From Bacteroidota bacterium (GTDB lineage Bacteria > Bacteroidota > Bacteroidia > Bacteroidales > Dysgonomonadaceae): a stretch of 64,000 nt of DNA. The position numbers and the translations under genes are program-made. How positions within the stretch are numbered: the first letter of the stretch is position 1; each line of letters begins with the position of its first letter. This document shows positions 9,760 through 19,105 of this stretch, piece by piece. The stretch is from positions 310,001 through 374,000 of the forward strand of contig JAEZGN010000021.1 in NCBI GenBank assembly GCA_023437305.1, in the 5' to 3' direction. Below the pieces are notes generated by a model, which saw nothing but the letters and a program-made list of their open reading frames with translations, made no database searches and was not told the origin of the DNA.

Positions 9760-11997
9760 CTATTTTAATGTAAATTCTGTTTTTAAATTCGTATCCGAAC
9801 TTCCGCCCACAAAAAGATGGAAGTCTCCCGGCTCGTAGACATAGTCAAGTTGTGAGTTATAGAACCTTAAATCATTCACCGACAAGATAAAGTCTATTGT
9901 TTTCGACTCGCCGGCTTTCAAAAATACTTTTTTGAATCCTTTGAGTTCTTTCACAGGGCGCGTAACACTTCCTACCAGATCGCGAGTATACAACTGTACA
10001 ACTTCCTCTCCGTCATATTCGCCCGAGTTGGTAAGCTTTACACTTACTTTAAGCGGGCTGTCTTTTGTTATCTCTTTTGACGATAGCGCTAAATCTGAAT
10101 AGGTAAATGTTGTATAGCTCAGTCCATATCCAAATGGATAAAGAGGTTCGTTAGAAACGTCCCAATAACGAGATCCATAGGCAAACTGAGGAACATTGGG
10201 ATCATAAGGGCGACCCGTATTTTTATGATTGTAGAATAAAGGAATTTGTCCTACATTTTGAGGGAATGTCATTGTTAGTTTTCCTGACGGATTGTACTTT
10301 CCTGTCAGCACATCAGCAACAGCTGCGCCTCCCATTGTACCGGGAAACCAAGCCTCCAAGATTGCATCCAGATTATCCTTTTCCCAGTTTATAGTCAACG
10401 GTCGTCCATTCATCAATACAAGAACGACAGGCTTTCCGGTCTTTTTTATCGCTTTGAGCAAATCCACTTGAACACCGGGAAGTGATAAGTTTGTACGGGA
10501 ATTATTTTCTCCCGACATATTATGAAACTCGCCCATCACCATCACTACAACATCAGAAGCGGAAGCTACTCTAACAGCTTCGGCAAACCCTTTTGTATCT
10601 TCACTTTGGATATCGCAACCTTTAGCATAAGAGATTTTGTCTTTACCGATAGCTTCAAACAAACCATCATACACACTTACGGGAATCGTATCACGATTTC
10701 CCATTGCAGACCAACAACCCAATATTTCATACTTATCTTTCGCCAAAGGGCCAATCAGTGCTATTCTCTTATTTTCTTTCAATGGCAAAGTTTGCTTGTC
10801 ATTCTTTAAGAGAACCATCGATTTGCGAGCCATGTCTCGGGCCGCCTCTTTATTTACAGGCGTGAGAATATCGGTTTTCTCTCTGTTGGCGTCACAATAT
10901 CTATAAGGGTCTTCAAATAGTCCTAACTTATATTTTATTTTCAGAATTGCCCGAGCGGCCTCGGTCACATCTTTTTCCGAAACTTTTCCTTCCTCTATAA
11001 GAGTTTTCAGATGATTCATATACACACCTCCCTGCATGTCCATATCTACACCGGCATTCATCGCTATTTCAGCAGAATGCTTCTCGTCTTTAGCATATCC
11101 GTGCGGTATCATTTCATTGATAGAGGTATAGTCTGTAACTACAAATCCATTAAAATTCCATTTATCACGGAGAATATCTTTCAACAAGTATTTATTCCCT
11201 GTTGCTGGTATTCCGTTCAAATCATTGAATGAGGTCATTATCGTACCACATCCGGCATCGAGTGCTGCCTTGAATGGAGGAAGATATGTATTCCACAGTT
11301 CATTGAGAGACATATCCACCGTATTGTAATCTCTCCCTGCCATAGTTGCCCCATAAGCGGCATAATGTTTCACACAGGCAACTACAGTATTTACAGCCGA
11401 TAGATTGTCTCCTTGAAACCCTTTCACACGTGCTGCTGCGATTAATGAACCTAAGTAAACATCCTCACCCGCACCTTCGGCTACACGCCCCCAACGAGGG
11501 TCACGAGAGATATCTACCATCGGAGCATATATCCAGTTTATACCTTCGGCTGTAGCCTCGGAAGCGGCTATTCTAGCCGAACGTTCCATCGCTTTGAGAT
11601 CCCAACTGCACGACTCGGCAAGGGGAATAGGAAAGATAGTTCGCTGTCCATGGATCACATCATAACCAAAGATGAGAGGTATACCTAAACGGGTTTCTTC
11701 TACAGCTATCTTTTGCAGACTACGTGTATAGTCTGCACCCACAGCATTAAAGATACCTCCAACCATTCCTTTCTTGAGGTATTCTTTGTAGTTTGGGTCA
11801 ACTGTAGGTCCTGTTATAACATCATAACCACTGGTATACAAAACCGTTTGACCGATTTTTTCTTCCAGAGTCATTCGGCTTAGCAAGTCATCAACAAACC
11901 TATCCACCTCAGCATCCCTCTGATCTTTGTCTTTACCACAGCCCGTTAGCATAACAAGGCAGAGCAAAGCAAAAGATGTAATCCAATTCAATCTCAT
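9760..11997 (-). CDS. GH3 beta-glucosidase lipoprotein, paralogue of the neighbouring GH3
   Basis: The ATG at 11997 is preferred; the frame opens at a TTG at 12003, two codons earlier. From that ATG the lipobox MLTGC has Cys20. The architecture matches the adjacent GH3: TIM barrel, alpha/beta domain, FN3-like C-terminus. The nucleophile is Asp289 in GFVVTDY, and the probable acid/base is Glu497 in SGENNSRT. It differs from its neighbour in having a lipid anchor, so the two GH3 enzymes may act in different places (anchored versus soluble) on the same oligosaccharides. Only a few bases separate it from the upstream modular GH144 stop at 12005, consistent with a tight operon. Confidence 0.88.
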   Translation of the reverse strand: MRLNWITSFALLCLVMLTGCGKDKDQRDAEVDRFVDDLLSRMTLEEKIGQTVLYTSGYDVITGPTVDPNYKEYLKKGMVGGIFNAVGADYTRSLQKIAVEETRLGIPLIFGYDVIHGQRTIFPIPLAESCSWDLKAMERSARIAASEATAEGINWIYAPMVDISRDPRWGRVAEGAGEDVYLGSLIAAARVKGFQGDNLSAVNTVVACVKHYAAYGATMAGRDYNTVDMSLNELWNTYLPPFKAALDAGCGTIMTSFNDLNGIPATGNKYLLKDILRDKWNFNGFVVTDYTSINEMIPHGYAKDEKHSAEIAMNAGVDMDMQGGVYMNHLKTLIEEGKVSEKDVTEAARAILKIKYKLGLFEDPYRYCDANREKTDILTPVNKEAARDMARKSMVLLKNDKQTLPLKENKRIALIGPLAKDKYEILGCWSAMGNRDTIPVSVYDGLFEAIGKDKISYAKGCDIQSEDTKGFAEAVRVASASDVVVMVMGEFHNMSGENNSRTNLSLPGVQVDLLKAIKKTGKPVVLVLMNGRPLTINWEKDNLDAILEAWFPGTMGGAAVADVLTGKYNPSGKLTMTFPQNVGQIPLFYNHKNTGRPYDPNVPQFAYGSRYWDVSNEPLYPFGYGLSYTTFTYSDLALSSKEITKDSPLKVSVKLTNSGEYDGEEVVQLYTRDLVGSVTRPVKELKGFKKVFLKAGESKTIDFILSVNDLRFYNSQLDYVYEPGDFHLFVGGSSDTNLKTEFTLK

Positions 11998-12004
11998 CTT
12001 CAAT

Positions 12005-14173
12005 TTATTTAATAAACACTTCTTTTACCATTTGCTGAACATCGGGGTCTTTCATAAACAGATTCCAAATAAGGCCTGTACGGTAATTCTCTATCATTAC
12101 TGTTACCGGCGCTTGGTTAAGTCCCATATAAATGTTAGCGCACCAATTCTCATTCAGATTGAAAGCATCACGGAAACCATATTCACCCCACAAGAAAGAA
12201 CCATAATTACGATAATAATTCTTCAATGCCGCCATCGATTGTTCGGGCAGATAGGGGAATGAAGCCAAAGCTCCTGTAGGTGCCATCGTTCCCATATCCT
12301 GATGATCTACCGGTTCGGCGGCACGATAACCCCAAGGCCCGTCACTTGCGGTAAGCCCCCAGTTGTCTGCTCCATATCCGATATTCTTTTTAGGATTCTC
12401 TACACAATAACGGTAGTTTATAAGAGCTATATTCCGAAAGTTTTCGAAGTAATTTTCAGAAACATATTTATCTTTTATCTTGTGCGGATCAAGCCCCAAG
12501 TAGGAATAGTGAATGAAAAACAATGGTCCTCCATTAGACACTCCCACATCGAGTTTTACTCCGAAATATGTATTTCCGTTCGAGTACATTGCCCCATCAC
12601 GTGTTTGTCCCCAGTCGGCACGATAATCCTGTGCCAGCTTTTCCTGACTAGCCCACCCCGAATAATACATGTCTTTGCCTATACCGTGAGTTGGTGAGGC
12701 TATTGCCAGCAAATAGGTTATCATTGTCTCGTTCCAACCGATAAGATTGTGGTTTATCACCCATTCCTGATCGGGAGACCAATGCCAATACAAATATTTA
12801 CTGTCTTTTGTCTTCTTGAACCAATCCCATTCTATATTTTTCCACAGTTTGGTGATTGTATTCCTGATGTATTTCTCATCATCACTGTTCTTGTCAAAGT
12901 ATTGACGGGCTGTCAATAACCCTTGAAACAGAAAAGAGGTTTCTACCATATCGGCTCCATTGTCGCGCATACCGAAAAATGGTTCTACTTTACCTGTCGT
13001 TCCATCTATAAAATGAGCATAACCTCCATGAAAAGTTTTGGCTTTGTCGAGAAATGCGACTATTTTTTTGAACCGTTGTATGGCTTCCTCCCGAGTGATA
13101 TATCCTCTCTCTACACCGGTTACAATTGCCATCATCCCAAAACCGGAAGCTCCTGTTGCAATCATATTTCTACGTCCCGGAATATTTTCGAGGGCTAGCC
13201 CTGAATTTGGTTCTGCACCATCCCAATAATATCTAAACGAAGCTTCCTGTACCATATCCAAGAGCTGTTCGTCGGTCATATATCGGGTTGTTGCTTCTAC
13301 GATATTAGATGGTTGTGATTCGGAATAGTCATAATTTACACAAGCAATGCGGTAGATAAATGTCTTATTCGGCTCATTTGTGAAATCTGCATAACGCCCT
13401 GTATAAGGGTATTGTATGCCTACCTGCTTGAACTCTCGCCCATCTTGGGAGCGATATATTTTGATATATTTTGTATTTTCCAATCCTGATTTATCCCACA
13501 ACAAGTCTACATGACGCTCGTAGGCTTTTGCTTTTATTGCCGGCACTATCACGTTTGAATCAGGCTTTTGGATAGGACTTAATTCTATCTGATCTATATA
13601 TAAAGTATGTTCTTTTCCGTCTTGTGAATTTTGTTTGAAAAGAACTTCTTTTATTTCTTTTGTGGTTTTGTAGCTTAAATTTTTAAATTCAGATAGAGGG
13701 ATGGATACTGATATCCATTCCTCTTGCTTGAATTGAGATATATAGTTGTTAAGATTGATAAAAGACGATGTAGCTGTTTCTTTCTTGCCAATAGTACCGA
13801 TGGCGATAAGAGGTAATTCTTCTGCTTCTGTTCCCGATTTGACAAATAATTTAAAGTCCAGAGATTTACTCTCTTTCACAAAATCTTTTCCTCGCCAATC
13901 ATGATAAATAACCGACGCCGACCAGCTTCCATTGGGTGCAGATACATAGTTTAATAGCAGTGAGTTTTTTGCTGTAAAGTATTCCTTTTCGGATACAGGT
14001 AGTTTATTTTCTATATTCTGAATATAGCTAGGCGATGTGTAATCGGCTTTACTGTAATAGTAACGCCCTGTCATCAAACCATTGTCAAAAAAAATATGAT
14101 CGTATTCCGGTTCTTGCGCGGGAATAGACAAACACCTTATAACTAACAGACAGAAGATTATTCTTAATTTCAT
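12005..14173 (-). CDS. Modular GH144 enzyme with N-terminal beta-sandwich and FN3 domains
   Basis: After a signal peptide (about 1-19, ending SIPAQ) comes a beta-rich domain (about 22-200) that looks like a galactose-binding-type carbohydrate-binding module. Next is a fibronectin III domain (about 205-295), then a complete GH144/Glycoamylase catalytic domain (about 300-722). Key catalytic-domain segments are FRYYWDGAEPNSGLA, GASGFGMMAIVTG and DNGADMVETSFLFQG. It is the first enzyme after SusC/SusD, and with its binding module it is the best candidate for the enzyme that meets polymer first, perhaps as an endo-beta-1,2-glucanase. No lipobox is evident, so surface location is uncertain. A 120-base gap with a hairpin separates it from susD. 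Confidence 0.8.
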   Translation of the reverse strand: MKLRIIFCLLVIRCLSIPAQEPEYDHIFFDNGLMTGRYYYSKADYTSPSYIQNIENKLPVSEKEYFTAKNSLLLNYVSAPNGSWSASVIYHDWRGKDFVKESKSLDFKLFVKSGTEAEELPLIAIGTIGKKETATSSFINLNNYISQFKQEEWISVSIPLSEFKNLSYKTTKEIKEVLFKQNSQDGKEHTLYIDQIELSPIQKPDSNVIVPAIKAKAYERHVDLLWDKSGLENTKYIKIYRSQDGREFKQVGIQYPYTGRYADFTNEPNKTFIYRIACVNYDYSESQPSNIVEATTRYMTDEQLLDMVQEASFRYYWDGAEPNSGLALENIPGRRNMIATGASGFGMMAIVTGVERGYITREEAIQRFKKIVAFLDKAKTFHGGYAHFIDGTTGKVEPFFGMRDNGADMVETSFLFQGLLTARQYFDKNSDDEKYIRNTITKLWKNIEWDWFKKTKDSKYLYWHWSPDQEWVINHNLIGWNETMITYLLAIASPTHGIGKDMYYSGWASQEKLAQDYRADWGQTRDGAMYSNGNTYFGVKLDVGVSNGGPLFFIHYSYLGLDPHKIKDKYVSENYFENFRNIALINYRYCVENPKKNIGYGADNWGLTASDGPWGYRAAEPVDHQDMGTMAPTGALASFPYLPEQSMAALKNYYRNYGSFLWGEYGFRDAFNLNENWCANIYMGLNQAPVTVMIENYRTGLIWNLFMKDPDVQQMVKEVFIK

Positions 14174-14245
14174 GATATGGCATTTACGTTGATAATAAAA
14201 ACTTATATACTACAATCTTATGATATACTTAGTATAAGAAGAGAC

Positions 14246-14279
14246 GAATACCCAGCACCTTTTCAGGTACTGAGTATTC
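14246..14279 (-). other. Intercistronic stem-loop between susD and the GH144 gene
   Basis: The minus strand can fold GAATACTCAGTACCTG against the matching arm CAGGTGCTGGGTATTC through a short AAAA loop, with a few mismatches. No T-run follows, so it is not a textbook terminator. It could be an attenuator, a processing site, or a stabiliser separating SusCD expression from the enzyme genes. Confidence 0.5.
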
Positions 14280-14294
14280 TCTCTTGATAGTTTC

Positions 14295-15755
14295 TTATTT
14301 AAGATTTGGATTCAAATCTTTTTGAGCTTGAGGTATCGGATAAAATTCGGACTTACCTTCTGTAAATCCCGGAAGTGTTCCGGCAGCCTTGCCTGTACGT
14401 ACAAGATCGAAGAAACGTTCGCCCCATTCGCAAGCTAATTCAACTCGTCTTTCTTCCAAAATCTGATCCAATGTAACATTGGTCAATGTTGGCATTTTCG
14501 CTCTGGTTCTCACCAAATTGAAAGGAGCATCTCCATTTTCACCTTTACGCACTTTTGCTTCGGCATTCAATAGAAGGATATCTGCATATCTCATCACACG
14601 GATATTATTACCAAATCCATACCCGGTTCTTCCTTCGGGAAGCTGAGTGCTAGGCAAATACACTTTACCATTAAATACTCTGTCGTTTCCGTCTGCTGCT
14701 GTACTTGGTTTTAGCACATCTCCTTCCTTGGTTGTAGATCCTGCATACAAGAAAGTTGTTTCTTTACGTACGGTCTCACCCCTGTCTTGGAATAGTTTTT
14801 CTAAAGAAGCACTTGGAACCATGAAGCCCCAGCCCCCTTCAATATTTGTTCCTACAAATCCATTTCTTGGGCCTTGGAATGCAAACCACGCATCAGATTC
14901 AATTGCTGTGCTACCAACCAAACCATATTGTAGCTCGAACAAGTTTTCGTTTGATAAGCATCCCGGCTTTTTGAAATATTGATAAAAATCAGGATAGAGC
15001 TCAAACTTGTTACTGTTGATAATCTCATTTGTAGCAGATAGTACAGCATCCCAATTGTTGATATCAGAGTTTGCTTTTGCCCTCAGTGCCAGAGCTGTGT
15101 ATTTAGTCACCTGACCTTTTAGAGGCATTTCGTTCGGACGTAAAGCAGGAAGATTGGCTTCGCAGAAATCCATCTCGTCATTAATAAACTTGTAGATATC
15201 TGCCCGAGGAGTAACATTTAGTGTACCTAGTACTTCTTCGTTGCTGGTAACAAGCAATGCATCGCCCCAAAATCTGGTTATCTGAAAATAAGCAAAAGCT
15301 CTGATGAAACGTACTTCTGCCTGATATTGAGTATTCAGTTTTTTGTCTGCATCAGTTGTTGTATATTCGTTATATCTATTCAAGTCTACCAAAGCAGAGT
15401 TACAATTCAATACTAAATTGTATAAACCTGTCCATGATGAGTTCAACGCCCAATATCCACCAAGCTGATTATATTCGAATGTTTTCGCATAGTTTAGCTC
15501 TCCCTGATCGGAAGGCGAAGAGCCTTTATTTATATCATCGCCTCTTACGCTCAGTAGCCCAAGCCTTCCCCAGAAACTAAGCCCGCTTCCTCCACGCATA
15601 CGTGCATAGATACCAATTAGAGGTTGATTCATATTTTCTGTGATCGTATAATCTATCCCCTCCACATCCACTACATTTTCGGGATCTTTATTCAGCCAGT
15701 CGCTACAACTGCTTAATAACAATAATGCTGATATAATGTATATATAAAATTTCAT
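14295..15755 (-). CDS. SusD/RagB-type outer-membrane glycan-binding lipoprotein
   Basis: A 486-residue protein with a lipoprotein signal (lipobox LLSSC) followed by the SusD start pattern SDWLNKDPEN. It has the TPR-like helical core typical of RagB/SusD (AEVRFIRAFAYFQITRFWGDALLV) and the C-terminal signature RRVELACEWGERFFDLVRTG. SusD proteins sit on the cell surface as a lid over the SusC barrel and bind the glycan. The gene follows susC by 24 bases, as expected for a coupled pair. It closes the SusCD half of the probable beta-1,2-glucan PUL. Confidence 0.95.
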   Translation of the reverse strand: MKFYIYIISALLLLSSCSDWLNKDPENVVDVEGIDYTITENMNQPLIGIYARMRGGSGLSFWGRLGLLSVRGDDINKGSSPSDQGELNYAKTFEYNQLGGYWALNSSWTGLYNLVLNCNSALVDLNRYNEYTTTDADKKLNTQYQAEVRFIRAFAYFQITRFWGDALLVTSNEEVLGTLNVTPRADIYKFINDEMDFCEANLPALRPNEMPLKGQVTKYTALALRAKANSDINNWDAVLSATNEIINSNKFELYPDFYQYFKKPGCLSNENLFELQYGLVGSTAIESDAWFAFQGPRNGFVGTNIEGGWGFMVPSASLEKLFQDRGETVRKETTFLYAGSTTKEGDVLKPSTAADGNDRVFNGKVYLPSTQLPEGRTGYGFGNNIRVMRYADILLLNAEAKVRKGENGDAPFNLVRTRAKMPTLTNVTLDQILEERRVELACEWGERFFDLVRTGKAAGTLPGFTEGKSEFYPIPQAQKDLNPNLK

Positions 15756-15779
15756 AACTATAATTTCTTATTTCTTTAA

Positions 15780-18700
15780 TTAATATACCAATCTGAAACC
15801 AATACTGTAAGTTGAGGTTAGAGGATAAACATCGTTATCTATACCATCAGCCACATCTGTAGTAAATCCATTATAAGAGAAGAAGTTGAATGGTCTCTCT
15901 GCCGTAAAACTTACTCTCAGGCTAGATTTGTTTCCACTCTGAGGGAAAATATTCTGGAAAGTATATCCCAACTGTATGTTCTGAATAGTAAATGTATTGG
16001 CACTTTCAACAAAGAATGAGTTGAAACGGCTATATGTCCATGTATGTCCCAAAGCTGCGCCTGATACATATTTGTTTGTAGAGCCTTCACCTGTCCAACG
16101 GTTTGTAACTATATCCTCATCGAAATTTATATCAGTTTGTTTTTGTCTTAAGAACCGTTTTTGATTCAAGATCTTATGACCAAATTGTCCTTGAAATGCA
16201 GTACTAAAATCAAAAGCTTTGTAAGTGAACCCGATATTACCACCTAAAAAGAATTTAGGTATTGGCGAGCCTAGCAAAGTTCTGTCTTGGTCAGTCAGTT
16301 TTCCGTCGCCGTCTATATCTTTATATCTAATGTCTCCCGGAACCGGTTTACTTGCAATATCTGTTAAAGTCTTATCATTATCAATTTCTGCCTGATTCTG
16401 ATAAACACCTTCCATTACATATCCATAGTAAGAATCTACAGTCTGCCCAATCTGTCTGATACGACCATAGTCACCTGATGTAATTATGCGATCCAAACCA
16501 TCAAGGTGAGTGACTTTATTTTTCAAAGTTGACATATTTACACCAACATTATATGTAAAGTCACGTCCGATCTTATCTTCCCAATTCAAAGATACTTCTA
16601 CTCCCGAGTTTTGGATCTCTCCATTATTCATTAATAATGATCCGGCTCCTAACTGAAGTGTTTTCAAGAAAACAGCATCTTTCGTTGTACGCTGGTAATA
16701 ATCAAGTTCTCCGGATAAACGGTTATTCAGGATAGTAAAGTCCAAACCTAGATCCCATTCCTCTACTTTCTCCCATTTCAGTGAAGAGAAGAATGAAAGA
16801 CTGGAAGTACCCGGCATAAGTTGTCCGTTGAAATATCCATTTTCTTGCGTAATGGAAGCAAATCCATCATTTCTCTGTATCTTATCGTTACCCAGCATCC
16901 CCCAACTTCCTCTTAATTTCAGGAAGTCAAATACTTTCTGATTCTTCATAAAGTTTTCTTCCGAAAGCACCCATCCAAGACCCACAGAAGGAAAATACCC
17001 CCATTTTTCTTGATACTTGGAGCTGCCATCGGCACGGAAAGTAGCGGATAATAAATACTTGCCTGCATAGTCATACATCAAACGTCCGAAAAACGAAGCA
17101 CCTCTGTTTTCCTCTGCATTGTCGTACCAAGTATCGGCATCTGCTCCTTGTTCGATAATAGAACCATTATGTAAATACCAGTACTCGTCTCTTCCATCAG
17201 GAATTCCTTCGCCTTGTAAACGCATTCTTTCCCATCTTTCTTTTCTTATAGAATTACCTGCCATCAGAGTCACATTATGTTTTTCAGCAAAAGTGTCTCT
17301 ATAGGTCAGGATATTATCTATCAGCCAATTGTTTGTATATTTTTGAGATTTGGTCAACTGAGTTGTCTTGCGTTGTTGACTGGCCGAAACTGTATATATC
17401 GGCAAGAATAAACGATTGCGCTGGAAAGACAAATCCTGATTGTAAGAAGTTTTGAATGTCAATTTATTTTCTAAGAAAGACAACTCCATATAAAGTGCAG
17501 GGAGTACTTGTGATATGCCCACTTTGTTGTTATAGTAATCGGCAATAGCTACCGGATTCCAAAAGTAGTTTGTTAGCCCTACATCTTGTGCCGATCCATA
17601 TTTGGTAGGCGATGCAATGCTATTATTCGGATCATAAGCCGGGTATATAGAAGGTGATGTGTACGCATTACCAAAAGCACTGTTATTTGCAAGCTTTTGA
17701 TCACTGTTTACAACAATAAAGCTACCCCCTACTTTCAGCCAGTTGGTGATACCTATATCTACTTTAGAACGGATATTTAATCTCTCATAACCATTGTCGC
17801 TATCCAAGATACCCTTCTGATTCAAGTAACTAATACCTACTGAATATGTTGTTTTTTCTCCTCCTCCGTTAACATTTATAGCATGGCTATGCATTGGTGC
17901 TACTCTCAATATTTCGTCATACCAATCGGTATTTACAGCAGGAATACCATTAGCACCACCAAACTTAGCGATAGACTGATCGATCGTATTTGTATTACCG
18001 ATTTCTTTCATCACAGTGGCATATTGCTGAGAATTGGCCATCTTCACCAGATTGGAAGCTTTTTGTAAACCAAAGTAACCATCATAAATAACCTGAGGTT
18101 TTCTGTCTGTCAACCCTTTTTTAGTTGTTACAATGATAACTCCATTCGCTGCACGTACTCCATAGATAGCAGCAGAAGAAGCGTCTTTGAGCACGCTCAT
18201 GTTTTCGATATCGCTGTTATTCAAGAAGTCGATATTATCGAAGAACATACCATCTACAACATACAAAGGTCCGGTTTTAGAATCATCATAATTTCCAACA
18301 CCACGGATACGCACTTTAGGTGAACTTCCCGGTTGTCCGGTATTAATCACCTGTAGTCCGGGTACTTTACCCTGCATTGCCTGCATCGGAGATGCTGTAA
18401 GATGCCTGTTGACATCATCCCCTTTGATAGTTGCAATAGGCGATGTCAAGTCTTTTGCTTTTGCACTACCATAACCGATAACGACTGTTTCGGCAAGCAT
18501 ACGACTGTCGTTTTTCATAACTACATCGATATTTGCTTGTGAACCAACGGTTACTTCCTGGGTTTGCATTCCCACATACGTAAATACTAAAACATTGCCC
18601 GTAGATGCAGCAAGGGTATATCTACCATCAATATCGGTAATGGTACCATTACTTGTTCCTTTTATTTGTACAGTAACGCCAATCAGCGGTTCATTGGCTT

Positions 18701-18842
18701 CGTCCTTTATAATTCCTGAAATAGTTTTCGTTTGAGCATAAATATTTCCTGTGGTCAATATGAAACAAAACAGGAATAATAAATACCGCAAAATCAGTGA
18801 ATTCAGATTCCCTGAAATAAAGTCTTTTTTGGATTTTTTCAT
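15780..18842 (-). CDS. SusC/RagA-type TonB-dependent outer-membrane transporter
   Basis: A 1020-residue barrel protein. The signal peptide ends near NIYAQ. It is followed by a carboxypeptidase-regulatory-like domain (GIIKDEANEPLIGVTVQIKG), a Ton-box-like ETVVIGYGSA, the plug domain (VRIRGVGNYDD, YVVDG) and ANGVIIVTTKKG at the plug-barrel junction. The C-terminus ends with the aromatic-terminated strand STYSIGFRLVY. There is no N-terminal STN domain, so transduction to a FecR/sigma pair is unlikely; control probably runs through the adjacent membrane regulator. It imports oligosaccharides captured by its SusD partner. Confidence 0.96.
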   Translation of the reverse strand: MKKSKKDFISGNLNSLILRYLLFLFCFILTTGNIYAQTKTISGIIKDEANEPLIGVTVQIKGTSNGTITDIDGRYTLAASTGNVLVFTYVGMQTQEVTVGSQANIDVVMKNDSRMLAETVVIGYGSAKAKDLTSPIATIKGDDVNRHLTASPMQAMQGKVPGLQVINTGQPGSSPKVRIRGVGNYDDSKTGPLYVVDGMFFDNIDFLNNSDIENMSVLKDASSAAIYGVRAANGVIIVTTKKGLTDRKPQVIYDGYFGLQKASNLVKMANSQQYATVMKEIGNTNTIDQSIAKFGGANGIPAVNTDWYDEILRVAPMHSHAINVNGGGEKTTYSVGISYLNQKGILDSDNGYERLNIRSKVDIGITNWLKVGGSFIVVNSDQKLANNSAFGNAYTSPSIYPAYDPNNSIASPTKYGSAQDVGLTNYFWNPVAIADYYNNKVGISQVLPALYMELSFLENKLTFKTSYNQDLSFQRNRLFLPIYTVSASQQRKTTQLTKSQKYTNNWLIDNILTYRDTFAEKHNVTLMAGNSIRKERWERMRLQGEGIPDGRDEYWYLHNGSIIEQGADADTWYDNAEENRGASFFGRLMYDYAGKYLLSATFRADGSSKYQEKWGYFPSVGLGWVLSEENFMKNQKVFDFLKLRGSWGMLGNDKIQRNDGFASITQENGYFNGQLMPGTSSLSFFSSLKWEKVEEWDLGLDFTILNNRLSGELDYYQRTTKDAVFLKTLQLGAGSLLMNNGEIQNSGVEVSLNWEDKIGRDFTYNVGVNMSTLKNKVTHLDGLDRIITSGDYGRIRQIGQTVDSYYGYVMEGVYQNQAEIDNDKTLTDIASKPVPGDIRYKDIDGDGKLTDQDRTLLGSPIPKFFLGGNIGFTYKAFDFSTAFQGQFGHKILNQKRFLRQKQTDINFDEDIVTNRWTGEGSTNKYVSGAALGHTWTYSRFNSFFVESANTFTIQNIQLGYTFQNIFPQSGNKSSLRVSFTAERPFNFFSYNGFTTDVADGIDNDVYPLTSTYSIGFRLVY

Positions 18843-18964
18843 AGTTCAAATTACTTTAATTAACTGTTAACCAATTAATCTAAATAATAAGGCAGGAGTA
18901 ATGTTTACAATAGCCAATCGGCTATAGAGTGAGGTGACTCTTTCCATGATATTTAGATTTATGT

Positions 18965-18972
18965 CAAAATTA
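18965..18972 (-). promoter_or_regulatory. Candidate -7 box for the susC operon
   Basis: The minus strand reads TAATTTTG, matching TAnnTTTG, about 123 bases upstream of the susC ATG at 18842. No clear -33 TTTG is seen, which would suit a promoter that needs an activator such as the regulator encoded just upstream. Confidence 0.35.
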
Positions 18973-19105
18973 AAGCACACAGACAAGATCATGTAAAAGG
19001 AGGGTTCACATCAAATACGCACACACTCTATTTAACATGTATTAACAATACACATTTTCCACTCCAACAAACATAAAAATCTGTATTTAAGAATATTAAT
19101 TGAAA

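Noticed and set aside
18860..18870. TTAACTGTTAA before susC, similar to TTAACGTTAA before the second susC, as a shared operator
   Set aside because: The two sites differ in spacing and in distance to the start codon, and are low-complexity AT-rich sequence.
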